Origin: Aldehydirespirator sp028819505
Lineage (GTDB): Bacteria; Actinomycetota; Acidimicrobiia; Acidimicrobiales; Aldehydirespiratoraceae
Direction: 5' to 3'
Assembly (NCBI GenBank): GCA_965207755.1
Contig: OZ242297.1
Coordinates: 1,674,001-1,738,000 of the forward strand
DNA: 64,000 nucleotides
Numbering within the stretch: the stretch's first letter is position 1; each line of letters opens with the position of its first letter. Of this stretch, positions 9,264-17,032 are shown piece after piece. Both the position numbers and the translations under genes were made by a program. The notes under the pieces were generated by a model. It did no database searches. It saw nothing but the letters and a program-made list of their open reading frames with translations, and was not told the origin of the DNA.

Positions 9264-10714
9264 CGGCCGCCGTGCGTGACTACGGCCTCACCGGCGCCGA
9301 CTCCCGGCTGGCCATCGACCGGGGCCTGGTGGAGGCCGAGTGGTTCCGCCCGCCCATCGATCCCGAGCGGCTGCGGGCCCTCCAGGAGCGCACCAACTCC
9401 CGGGCGGCCCGCGACACCTTGCTGTGGCTGGGCCTGCTGGCCGTCTTCGGGTATCTCGCGTTCCGGGCGCTGGGTTCCTGGTGGGCCGTGCCGGCGTTCA
9501 TGGTGTACGGCGCACTGTACGGCGGGGCGGGCGACTCTCGCTGGCACGAGTGCGGCCACGGAACCGCGTTCCGCACCAAGTGGCTCAACGACGTCGTCTA
9601 CTACGTGGCGTCGTTCATGCTGCTGCGCCAGCCCACGCTGTGGCGCTGGTCGCACGTGCGCCACCACACCGACACCATCGTGGTGGGCCGCGACGCCGAG
9701 ATCATGTTCCCCCGCCCGTCGTCGCTGCGCAGGGTGCTCGGGGTCTATGTGCCGGTGCTGATCCTCCCCAAAGCAGTGTGGCGCACCCTCAAGCACGCCG
9801 CGGGGCGCTTCGACGACGACGCCCGGGACTTCATCCCCATCGACGAGCTGCCCAAGCTCAAGTGGGAATCGCGGGCCTATATCGCCGTGCTGGGCGGCGC
9901 CGCGGTGTGGTGCGTCGCCGCCGGCTCGATCGTGCCGGCGCTGTACATCGGGCTGCCGACCTTCTACGGGGCCTGGCTCATGGTGTTCTTCGGGGCGATG
10001 CAGCACGCCGGGCTGCGAGAGGACGTGCTCGACCACCGCTACAACTCCCGGACGGTGTACATGAACCCCGTCCTGAGGTTCCTGTACTCGAACATGAACT
10101 ACCACGTCGAGCACCACATCTTCCCCACGGTGCCGTACTACGCGCTGCCGGCCCTCCACGCGGAGATCAAGGAGTACCTGGCCCCGCCGGACCCGTCCAC
10201 CATCAGCGCCTACCGGCGGATCTTCACCACGCTTCGCCGCCAGTGGCGCGACCCGTCCTACGACGATCCCCGCCCCGACGTGCCCGACGTGGCCGGCTTG
10301 GAGCGGACCTTCGTGGACACCGGCCTCACCGCCTGGGCCGGCGAGATGCACGACGGTCTGGTGGATCTCGGCCCGGCCGAGGGCCTGGGCGCCGGGTCGG
10401 CCCGCCGGATCGACAGGGGCGACGCCACCTACGCGCTGTACCGCCTCGACCCCGACGACATCGAGCCCGGCGACCCCGACGGCGAGTTCGTGCTCAGCGA
10501 CGGGCTGTGCACCCACGGCCAGGCCCATCTCGCGGAGGGCGCGGTGCTCGACTGCATGGTCGAGTGCCCCAAGCACAACGGCTGCTTCGACCTGCGCACC
10601 GGCGAGGCGCTGCGATATCCGGCCACCGAGCCGATCACCCTCTACGATGTGGCGCTCCGCAACGGCCGGGTGGTCTCGCGGCTGGAGCCGCTCGGGCAGG
10701 CTTCGGCGCCGTGA
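9260..10714 (+). CDS. Fused fatty-acid-desaturase-like / Rieske protein (MocD-MocE type)
   Basis: A 484-residue fusion. Residues about 50-330 form a membrane di-iron desaturase/hydroxylase with all three His boxes: HECGH (96-100), HVRHH (132-136) and HVEHH (282-286). The C-terminal ~100 residues carry a Rieske-type [2Fe-2S] motif C-x-H-x16-C-x2-H (C417, H419, C436, H439). In Sinorhizobium, separate MocD and MocE proteins with these two folds act with a reductase in demethylating the O-methyl-inosamine rhizopine. Here they are one polypeptide between iolD and iolG. Inferred role: oxidative O-demethylation (or hydroxylation) of a methylated inositol. It overlaps the SDR stop by four bases. A ferredoxin reductase (MocF) is not seen in the window. 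Confidence 0.82.
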   Translation: MTAAVRDYGLTGADSRLAIDRGLVEAEWFRPPIDPERLRALQERTNSRAARDTLLWLGLLAVFGYLAFRALGSWWAVPAFMVYGALYGGAGDSRWHECGHGTAFRTKWLNDVVYYVASFMLLRQPTLWRWSHVRHHTDTIVVGRDAEIMFPRPSSLRRVLGVYVPVLILPKAVWRTLKHAAGRFDDDARDFIPIDELPKLKWESRAYIAVLGGAAVWCVAAGSIVPALYIGLPTFYGAWLMVFFGAMQHAGLREDVLDHRYNSRTVYMNPVLRFLYSNMNYHVEHHIFPTVPYYALPALHAEIKEYLAPPDPSTISAYRRIFTTLRRQWRDPSYDDPRPDVPDVAGLERTFVDTGLTAWAGEMHDGLVDLGPAEGLGAGSARRIDRGDATYALYRLDPDDIEPGDPDGEFVLSDGLCTHGQAHLAEGAVLDCMVECPKHNGCFDLRTGEALRYPATEPITLYDVALRNGRVVSRLEPLGQASAP

Positions 10715-10848
10715 GCGAACTGGAGCCAAGCGCGGTCGGGGTCGTGGTTGGTGCAGCCGGTTCCTCGGCCCTGCTTCGGCGCCGTAAGCGATCCGGCGCC
10801 CGTCGCGGTGGCGTCCCGTGCAATGGTCCCCGGGGTGTGCGCGGTCTC
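10715..10848 (+). other. Junction remnant before the 74-bp array
   Basis: No gene seen. The sequence at the mocDE-like stop (GCTTCGGCGCCGTGAGCGA at 10699) recurs with one change at 10776, 77 bp later, so this stretch also appears to come from a junction duplication that has since diverged. Confidence 0.55.
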
Positions 10849-11082
10849 GTGAGTGAGCAGGTGAGTGTCGGTGCGTTGGGGCTGGCCGGTCGAGCGCGGC
10901 TGGGCGGTGTGGGCGGGGTTTCGTGAGTGAGCAGGTGAGTGTTGGTGTGTTGGGGTTGGTTGGTCGGGCGCGGCTGGGCGGTGTGGGCGGGGTTTCGTGA
11001 GTGAGGCGGTGAGTGTTGGTGTGTTGGGGTTGGTTGGTCGGGCGCGGCTGGGCGGTGTGGGCGGGGTTTCGTGAGTGAGGCG
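10849..11082 (+). repeat. 74-bp tandem array of the iolG 5' end
   Basis: GTGAGTGAG recurs at 10849, 10923, 10997 and 11071 (period 74). The last occurrence is the iolG start itself. Read in the iolG frame, each upstream unit encodes VSEQVSVGVLGLVGRARLGG before a stop, a degenerate version of the true N-terminus VSEAVSVGLLGCGRIGSM. The array thus consists of multiplied, decayed copies of the iolG start, each with its own GTG. Confidence 0.92.
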
Positions 11083-12081
11083 GTGAGTGTCGGGCTGCTG
11101 GGCTGCGGGCGCATCGGCTCGATGCACGCCGAACTGGTGTCCCGACGGGTGGCGGGCACGGACCTGGTAGCGGTCTACGACGTGTTCGATGACGCGGCGG
11201 CCGGCGTAGCTGAGGCGTTCGGCGCCCGCCACGCGACGAGTGCAGCCGAACTCATCGAGTCCTCAGACGTGGACGCGGTGGCGATATGCAGCTCGACCGA
11301 CACCCACGTCGACCTCCTGGTGGAGGCGGCGGCCGCGGGCAAGCCGGCCTTCGTCGAGAAGCCGCTGTCGCTGGACCTGGCCGAGGTGGACCGAGGCATC
11401 GCGGCGGCCACCGCGGCGGGGATCGCGGTGCAGGTCGGGTTCAACCGGCGCTTCGACGCGGCCCACCGCCATGTGCGCGACCGGGTGGCCGCCGGCGATG
11501 TGGGCGACGTGCATCTGGTCCGCATCTCCAGCCGGGACCCCGACCCGCCGCCGATCGCCTACATCGAGGTGTCGGGCGGGATCTTCTGCGACATGACCAT
11601 CCACGACTTCGACATGGCCCGCTTCGTGACCGGCAGCGAGGCGGTCGAGGTGTACGCCACCGGGGGAGTGAGGGTGGATCCGGCCATCGGCGAGGCCGGC
11701 GACCTGGACACCGCCGTGGTTGTGGTGACCCACGCCAACGGCGCCATCACCACCATCGACAACAGCCGACGGGCGGTGTACGGCTACGACCAGCGGCTGG
11801 AGGCGTTCGGGTCGGCCGGGATGGCGTCCTCGGACAACCCGCCCTCAGCCACGGCTCAGTACTGGGATGGGGACGGCTCCCACGGCCTGCCGCTGCCCTA
11901 CTTCTTCCTGGATCGCTACATCCCGTCGTATGAGGCCGAGTGGGACGCCTTCGTGGCCACGGTCGGCGGCGCGCCGTCGCCGGTGAACCTGGCCGACGGC
12001 CGGGCCCCGCTGGTGATGGGCCTGGCCGCCTGGAAGTCGGTCCGCGAGGGCCGCCCGGTAGCCATCAGCGAGATCGGGTGA
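11071..12081 (+). CDS. iolG: Inositol 2-dehydrogenase (Gfo/Idh/MocA family)
   Basis: Oxidises myo-inositol to 2-keto-myo-inositol. The 336-residue protein has the Rossmann motif GLLGCGRIGSMHAE at the N-terminus, VEKPLSLDL near residue 92, and the iolG-like signature GGIFCDMTIHDFDMARF with the catalytic Asp/His pair. The GTG start at 11071 is the last of four repeated GTGAGTGAG blocks; upstream copies run into stops, so this is the only usable one. Expression may depend on the array. Best iolG candidate of the two Gfo/Idh genes; still, isomer specificity is unproven. Confidence 0.88.
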   Translation: MSEAVSVGLLGCGRIGSMHAELVSRRVAGTDLVAVYDVFDDAAAGVAEAFGARHATSAAELIESSDVDAVAICSSTDTHVDLLVEAAAAGKPAFVEKPLSLDLAEVDRGIAAATAAGIAVQVGFNRRFDAAHRHVRDRVAAGDVGDVHLVRISSRDPDPPPIAYIEVSGGIFCDMTIHDFDMARFVTGSEAVEVYATGGVRVDPAIGEAGDLDTAVVVVTHANGAITTIDNSRRAVYGYDQRLEAFGSAGMASSDNPPSATAQYWDGDGSHGLPLPYFFLDRYIPSYEAEWDAFVATVGGAPSPVNLADGRAPLVMGLAAWKSVREGRPVAISEIG

Positions 12082-12114
12082 CCCCGACCATGCGATCCGT
12101 CAGCGCCTCATCCC

Positions 12115-12380
12115 GGAATTGGCAGGGTTTTGCACGGTATGCGTGCATCGTGCTGCCAGTTCGGCGATCGGCCCTCATACCGGCCCGGAATTGGCAGGGT
12201 TTTGCACGGTATGCGTGCATCGTGCTGCCAGTTCGGCGATCGGCCCTCAGACCGGCCCGGAATTGGCAGGGTTTTGCACGGTATGCGTGCATCGTGCTGC
12301 CAGTTCGGCGATCGGCCCTCATACCGGCCCGGAATTGGCAGGGTTTTGCACGGTATGCGTGCATCGTGCTGCCAGTTCGG
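12115..12380 (+). repeat. 72-bp tandem array of palindromic units
   Basis: Four units start at 12115, 12187, 12259 and 12331 (period 72). Each unit has nested inverted repeats: outer arms GAATTGGCAG / CTGCCAGTTC and inner arms TGCACG / CGTGCA around GTATG, a strong hairpin of about 48 nt. The ~24-nt spacers are nearly identical, so it is not a CRISPR. The array fills the 325-bp gap between iolG and the next gene. Confidence 0.95.
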
Positions 12381-12406
12381 CGGCCGACCGACTGGATGCA
12401 TCGGTG

Positions 12407-13372
12407 ATGAGGGCCTATGTGACCGGGGGCACCGGATTCGTCGGGTCGAACATCGTCAAGGTGTTCGCCGAGCGCCACGGCGCGGAGGTGCACTGCCCGG
12501 TGCACCGGTTCGTGCCCGCCGATGGGGGAGCTTTCACCACCGAGCGCCTCGACCTGCTCGACGACAAGGCGGTGCTGGCCAGTGTGGGGGCGTTCAAGCC
12601 CGACGTGATCGTGCACTCGATGATTCTCAACGACTTCGCGGCCATGTACGCCGACCGGGACCTGGCTTGGCGGAGCTTCGTCGGCACCACCGAGACTCTG
12701 GCCGGAGCGGCCGACGATGTGGGGGCCAAGCTGATCCTGGTGTCCACCGACTGGGTGTTCGACGGCACCCAGGCCGGCGCCGACGAGGACACCCCGCCCA
12801 ACCCGGTGAACCTCTACGGGGTGCTCAAGGTGGCCAGCGAGCAGGTGGCTCGGCTGGGCGCGGCGAGGTCCGCGGTGGCCCGGGTGTCGGCGGTCAGCGG
12901 CATGCACTGGATGCGCGACCACACGCCCCGCGTGCAGGACGGCGGCTTCGGCTACTTCGTCACCTCGATCGTCGGCGCGCTGGAGGAGGGGCGCCCGTTC
13001 GGGGTGTGGGAGGCCGACAACATCAACATGGTGGCCTCGCCGTCGCTGGCCAGCGAGTGCGCCGAGGTGATGTGGCGCATCGCCGCCAACACCGGCGCTG
13101 TCGGGGTCTTCCACTGCTGCGGCGGTGAGTCCGCGGGCCGCATGGAGTTGGCCCGCGCCGCGTGCGAGGTCTTCGACCTCGACCCGTCTTTGCTCAGTTC
13201 CACGCCGCCCGACGCCGGCGCGGTGGGAGCCGTGGGCGAGTTCCCGATCCCCTACGACACCAGCCTCACGGTGCGGCGCACGCGGGAGGTCCTCGACTAC
13301 GAGCCGCCCGGCATCCTCGAGCTGCTGACCCGGTTTCGCCGCGAGCGCTCCACCGGCGCCCTGGCCTATTGA
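12407..13372 (+). CDS. NAD(P)-dependent extended SDR (RmlD/sugar-nucleotide reductase-like)
   Basis: 321 residues. Cofactor motif YVTGGTGFVGSN at the very N-terminus, a Ser/Thr-rich LVSTDWVFDG strand and the YxxxK motif in NLYGVLKVASE, as in dTDP-4-dehydrorhamnose reductase-like SDRs. It is enclosed by two palindromic tandem arrays inside the inositol cluster, so it probably reduces or oxidises a sugar acid or inositol-derived ketone rather than a nucleotide sugar; this is inference. ATG at 12407 was preferred to the GTG one codon earlier. Confidence 0.8.
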   Translation: MRAYVTGGTGFVGSNIVKVFAERHGAEVHCPVHRFVPADGGAFTTERLDLLDDKAVLASVGAFKPDVIVHSMILNDFAAMYADRDLAWRSFVGTTETLAGAADDVGAKLILVSTDWVFDGTQAGADEDTPPNPVNLYGVLKVASEQVARLGAARSAVARVSAVSGMHWMRDHTPRVQDGGFGYFVTSIVGALEEGRPFGVWEADNINMVASPSLASECAEVMWRIAANTGAVGVFHCCGGESAGRMELARAACEVFDLDPSLLSSTPPDAGAVGAVGEFPIPYDTSLTVRRTREVLDYEPPGILELLTRFRRERSTGALAY

Positions 13373-13607
13373 TTCTCGGGAGGGTTTCGGGTATATGCGA
13401 CTGGTTTTCGACCCGAGATTCTCCGCCGCCGGTTCTCGGGAGGGTTTCGGGTGTATGCGACTGGTTTTCGACCCGAGATTCTCGCCCGCCGGTTCTCGGG
13501 AGGGTTTCGGGTGTATGCCACTGGTTTTCGACCCGAGATTCTCGCCCGCCGGTTCTCGGGAGGGTTTCGGGTGTATGCCACTGGTTTTCGACCCTAGATT
13601 TTCGCCG
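13373..13607 (+). repeat. 60-bp tandem array of palindromic units
   Basis: Four units with a period of exactly 60 begin directly after the SDR stop. Each carries arms TCTCGGG / CCCGAGA about 30 nt apart, so a hairpin can form from every unit. The fourth unit is slightly decayed. The array ends about 20 nt before iolB, whose ribosome site (GGAGGCAGGA) lies just outside it. Confidence 0.95.
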
Positions 13608-13627
13608 CTGACAACGGAGGCAGGAAC

Positions 13628-14491
13628 ATGACCAGTTCGTCGCTAATCCATCCGACCGGCGGGCCGGGACGGATCCTCCATGTGACGCCGGACACCGCGG
13701 GCTGGGACCATGTGGAGTTCGGGGTGGTCGAGGTGGGCCCGGACTCGTCGTGGTCGGGCGCGGCGGCCGACCGCGAGACCGCCATCGTGCCCTTGGCCGG
13801 CGAGGGCCGGGTGGTGGTCGGCGACGGCGGCATGGAGGTCGAGCTGAGCCGGGAGTCGGTGTTCACCCAGATGGCCGGCGTCGTCTACCTGCCGCCGGGG
13901 ACCCCGTACCGGATCGAGTCCGAGGCCGGGTTGCAGGCGTCGGTGGGTTCGGCGCCGGCCGAGGGCCGCTACCCCGTGCGGGTCTTCGACCCGTCGGAGA
14001 TGCGGATCGAGATCCGCGGCGGTGGTCAGGCCTACCGCCAGGTGGTCCATTCGCTGTCCCATCCGCTGCCGGCGGAGCGGCTCATCCTCTACGAGGTGTA
14101 CGTGCCCCGGGGCACCTGGTCGGGGTGGCCCCCTCATTGCCACGACGGACGTGACGGCTCGCCGTACCTGGAGGAGGTCTACTACTTCCGTCTCGACCGG
14201 CCCGAGGGCTACGCCATCCACCGCAACTGGCGGGACGACGAGGACTACGACGAGGCCATGGTGGTGGCCGACGGCGATGTGGCGTTGGTGCCCAAGGGCT
14301 ACCACACCTCGGTGGCCTGCCCCGGCGCCAACCTGTACTTCCTCAACTACCTGGCGGGCGAGCTCCAGGACGACGAGCGCCGCACGCCCCCGTGCTTCAT
14401 GGCCGAGCACACCTGGATCGAGTCCGACTGGACGGCGGGGGAGTGGGGCCTGCCGGTGGTGACCCCGGACGGCCCCGGAACTGGGTCGTGA
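13628..14491 (+). CDS. iolB: 5-deoxy-glucuronate isomerase
   Basis: Cupin enzyme that converts 5-deoxy-glucuronate to 2-deoxy-5-keto-gluconate. 287 residues, close to family length; C-terminal cupin with metal-ligand candidates in WPPHCHDGRDG, then EEVYYFRLDRPEGYAIHRN and VPKGYHTSVACPG, all characteristic of IolB. ATG at 13628 follows ACGGAGGCAGGAAC, a strong ribosome site just after the 60-bp array. Upstream substrate comes from IolD and product feeds IolC. High confidence. Confidence 0.93.
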   Translation: MTSSSLIHPTGGPGRILHVTPDTAGWDHVEFGVVEVGPDSSWSGAAADRETAIVPLAGEGRVVVGDGGMEVELSRESVFTQMAGVVYLPPGTPYRIESEAGLQASVGSAPAEGRYPVRVFDPSEMRIEIRGGGQAYRQVVHSLSHPLPAERLILYEVYVPRGTWSGWPPHCHDGRDGSPYLEEVYYFRLDRPEGYAIHRNWRDDEDYDEAMVVADGDVALVPKGYHTSVACPGANLYFLNYLAGELQDDERRTPPCFMAEHTWIESDWTAGEWGLPVVTPDGPGTGS

Positions 14492-14550
14492 GCTTGGACG
14501 GGATCCCGGGTTCGGGACCGGCGCTCCCATGAGCCTGGACGGGATCTCCG
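14488..14550 (+). repeat. Duplicated aldolase start (41-bp period)
   Basis: GTGAGCTTGGACGGGATC at 14488 overlaps the iolB stop as GTGA; ATGAGCCTGGACGGGATC at 14529 is the aldolase start. The first copy reads only 14 codons before a TGA. An ancestral GTGA-coupled start seems to have been duplicated and only the second copy kept. Confidence 0.8.
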
Positions 14551-15416
14551 ACGGCGGTCGCTTCGGGGTGCTGGCCATCGACCACCGCGACTCGCTGCGG
14601 GCCGTACTGGCCCCCGACGATCAGGCCTCGGTCAGCGCCGGCGACATCACCGATCTGAAGCGCGAGCTGGTCGGGGCACTGGCTGCGGGCGCCACGGGGG
14701 TGATGCTGGAGCCCGAGTACTCGATTCCCCAGCTTCTCGACGGCACGCTTCCCGCCGGGGTGGGGTTCACCGCCGCTCTGGAGGCTCAGGGCTACGCGGC
14801 CGATCCCGAGGCCGCGGCGACCAGAGTTCTCGAGGGCTGGTCGGTGGAAGCTGCCGCCGGCTGCGGGGCCTCGGCTGCCAAGCTGTTGGTGCTGTACCGG
14901 CCGGATCGCCCCCACGGGGCGGCCCAGGAAAGAGTGGCGGCCGAGATCCTTGCCGAATGCCGCCGGGTGGGGATCCCGCTGGTGTTGGAGCCGCTGTTCT
15001 ACGGGCTGAGCGACCCCGGCGCCCGTCGCGCCATAGTGATCGAGACCGTCGAACGGTTCGCGGCCATGGACCCCCATCTACTCAAGCTGCCGTTCCCTGT
15101 GGACCCGGTCCACGAGCCCGACCGAAGCCTCTGGGCGGCCGCCTGCGCGGAGATCAGCGAGCGGTGCCACATGCCTTGGACCCTGCTGTCGGGCGGAGGT
15201 TCCTACGAGTCCTACCGCGACCAGCTTGCGGCGGCTGTGTCGGCGGGCTGCTCCGGATTCATGGCTGGGCGGGCGCTATGGGGCGAAGCAGCCCTGGCCC
15301 CGCCGTCAGACAGGCCGGGGATCATCTCCGACCTGGTCGCCCCCCGCCTAGCCGAACTCCGCAGCTTGCTCAGCCAGTCGCGGCCTCCGGGCCTTCGGGC
15401 TGGCCGGCGCTCGTAG
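14529..15416 (+). CDS. LacD/DeoC-type class I aldolase, probable last step of inositol degradation
   Basis: 295-residue TIM-barrel protein similar to tagatose-1,6-bisphosphate aldolase (LacD): FGVLAIDHRDSLR at the N-terminus, GVMLEPEYS, SAAKLLVLYRPD with a candidate Schiff-base lysine, and LLSGGGSYESY near the C-terminus. In this cluster, right after iolB, it probably cleaves 2-deoxy-5-keto-gluconate-6-phosphate in place of IolJ; an aldolase domain of this general kind is fused to IolC in many proteobacteria. Substrate is inferred. Its TAG stop doubles as the start of the next gene's -10 hexamer. Confidence 0.75.
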   Translation: MSLDGISDGGRFGVLAIDHRDSLRAVLAPDDQASVSAGDITDLKRELVGALAAGATGVMLEPEYSIPQLLDGTLPAGVGFTAALEAQGYAADPEAAATRVLEGWSVEAAAGCGASAAKLLVLYRPDRPHGAAQERVAAEILAECRRVGIPLVLEPLFYGLSDPGARRAIVIETVERFAAMDPHLLKLPFPVDPVHEPDRSLWAAACAEISERCHMPWTLLSGGGSYESYRDQLAAAVSAGCSGFMAGRALWGEAALAPPSDRPGIISDLVAPRLAELRSLLSQSRPPGLRAGRRS

Positions 15417-15419
15417 AGT
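15414..15419 (+). promoter_or_regulatory. Leaderless -10 (TAGAGT) overlapping the aldolase stop
   Basis: TAGAGT lies 8 nt before the GTG at 15428; its first three bases are the aldolase stop codon. Confidence 0.55.
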
Positions 15420-15427
15420 GGCGGTCT

Positions 15428-16054
15428 GTGAGCACTGGCGCTGAACGTCTGGACGCTCGCCGGGGAGCGATCCCGGCGGCGATCGGGATCAAGGTCGCCC
15501 TGGCTCTGGCGTTCGTGGTCGCCCTGACGGTGCCGCTTGATCAGCTCGAGGGCAAGGGCATGGCCTTCAGGTTCCCGCTGTTCATGCTGTCGGCCGCGAT
15601 CGTGCCGCTGGCGTGGCGGCGGCGCTTCCGGCCCTATCCGGCCACCGCGGACGTTCTGGTGGTGGCGCCCTTCCTGCTGGACACCCTCGGCAACCTGGTC
15701 GGGCTCTACGACGCTTACGACGCCACCGACGACGTGCTGCACACCATCAACTGGATACTCCTGGTGGCCGCGTTCCACGCCTGGCGCTTCCGCCGGGACG
15801 GTTCGGCGGAGTCCATGTCCAAGGCCGACGCCTGGCTGCTGGGGGCGGGCATCGGCGCGCTGGCCATCGTGGGCTGGGAGATCGCGGAGTGGATCGTGGC
15901 CGAGACCGGCGCCGGCGGTGGCCTGGCCCTCACCTACGGCGACACCGTCGGCGACCTGGCCCTCTCCACCGCCGGCGGCATGGTCGGCTCCTGGCTTGGT
16001 GTGCGCTATCTCGGCGACAGCGGTGTGCCGTCAGGCGCCGCCGACCTTGGCTAG
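15428..16054 (+). CDS. Integral membrane protein, DUF2238/YjdF-like
   Basis: 208 residues with about five hydrophobic spans (for example VALALAFVVALTVPL, FPLFMLSAAIVPLAW, LLGAGIGALAIVGWEIAEWIV). The polar loop with LDTLGNLVGLYDAYDATDD and the YGDTVGDLALSTAGGMVGS motif fit the DUF2238/YjdF family of unknown function. GTG start chosen because the leaderless -10 TAGAGT lies 8 nt upstream; no role in the preceding inositol cluster is evident. Confidence 0.65.
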   Translation: MSTGAERLDARRGAIPAAIGIKVALALAFVVALTVPLDQLEGKGMAFRFPLFMLSAAIVPLAWRRRFRPYPATADVLVVAPFLLDTLGNLVGLYDAYDATDDVLHTINWILLVAAFHAWRFRRDGSAESMSKADAWLLGAGIGALAIVGWEIAEWIVAETGAGGGLALTYGDTVGDLALSTAGGMVGSWLGVRYLGDSGVPSGAADLG

Positions 16055-16088
16055 CGGTCAAGCGCAATCCCAAGAGTCGAGGCCGGTG

Positions 16089-17009
16089 TCAGTAGCCGAG
16101 GGCTACGTCGACTCGGCCGAGCAGGTCGTCGCCGGCCAGCCAGCGGCGCACGTTCTCGCGCACCCGGTTGGTGATCAGGGGCAGGCCCATCTCGCGGGTG
16201 TTGCCGATGTGGGGCGTGATCACACAGTTCGGCAGGGTCCACAAGCCTGAGTCGTCGGGCAGCGGCTCGGGGTCGGTCACGTCCAGCACCGCCCCGGCGA
16301 TGGTTCCTGCCCGCAGCGCGGCCTCCAGCGCGGCGTGGTCGACGTGGCCGCCCCGGGCCACGTTCACCAGCCAGCACTGCGGCCCCATGGCCTTCAGCAG
16401 TGCTCCGTCCACCACGCCGCGGGTCTCGTCGGTCAGCGCCAAGGCCACCACCACTGCGTCGGCGTCCGCCACAGCCTCATGCACCGAAGCCAGCGTCACG
16501 GTCCGCACGGCCCCCTCGAAAGCCTCCGCGGAGCGCCGCACCACCGTCACCCGGCAGCCCCACGGCTCCAGCAGCCGCATGAGCGACTGGGTGATGCCGC
16601 CCCCGCCCAGCACGGTGATCCGGGTCCCGAACAGGTTGCGTCCCGACTCAGCGCACCACGAGCCGGCCGCCGCGAACAGATGGAAGTCCCGCAGCCCCAT
16701 CAGCAGGGCGGCCATCACCCACTCGGCCACCGGATCGGCGTAGACGCCTTTAGCGCAGCTCCACGTCAGGCGGGCGTCCAGATAGTCGAGGAACGGCTCC
16801 ACACCGGCGTAGGGGAGTTGCACCCACTCCACCGACGGTGCCGCGGCGATCACCTCCGGGTACATGGCGGCCGCATACGGGTCGGCCCAGACCAGCGCAT
16901 GGGCCTCGGCCGGGTCCGCGAGCTCGCCGCCGGCGTCGCGTACCGCGGCCGCGAAGGCGTCGTGCATCACCGGACGGGTGTCCGGCGCGACCGCGACGAG
17001 CCGGCTCAT
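16089..17009 (-). CDS. D-isomer-specific 2-hydroxyacid dehydrogenase (GhrA-like)
   Basis: 306-residue NAD(P)-dependent dehydrogenase: nucleotide motif ITVLGGGGITQSL, catalytic Arg in NVARGGHVDH, Glu in LDVTDPEPLP and His in VITPHIGNT. The short N-terminal domain resembles glyoxylate/hydroxypyruvate reductases. It is transcribed away from the inositol cluster, toward its convergent end. Physiological substrate not determinable. A family B palindrome lies just upstream of its ATG. Confidence 0.88.
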   Translation of the reverse strand: MSRLVAVAPDTRPVMHDAFAAAVRDAGGELADPAEAHALVWADPYAAAMYPEVIAAAPSVEWVQLPYAGVEPFLDYLDARLTWSCAKGVYADPVAEWVMAALLMGLRDFHLFAAAGSWCAESGRNLFGTRITVLGGGGITQSLMRLLEPWGCRVTVVRRSAEAFEGAVRTVTLASVHEAVADADAVVVALALTDETRGVVDGALLKAMGPQCWLVNVARGGHVDHAALEAALRAGTIAGAVLDVTDPEPLPDDSGLWTLPNCVITPHIGNTREMGLPLITNRVRENVRRWLAGDDLLGRVDVALGY

Positions 17010-17032
17010 GTGATCACGCCCCCTGCGCAGCC

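Noticed and set aside
12115..12380. CRISPR-like array of palindromic repeats
   Set aside because: Repeat-plus-spacer units are identical throughout, spacers are not unique and no cas genes are present; it is a tandem repeat.
12119..12406. Long frames reading through the 72-bp array as an N-terminal extension of the SDR
   Set aside because: The repeat-encoded residues precede the conserved GGTGFVGS cofactor motif that normally begins the protein.
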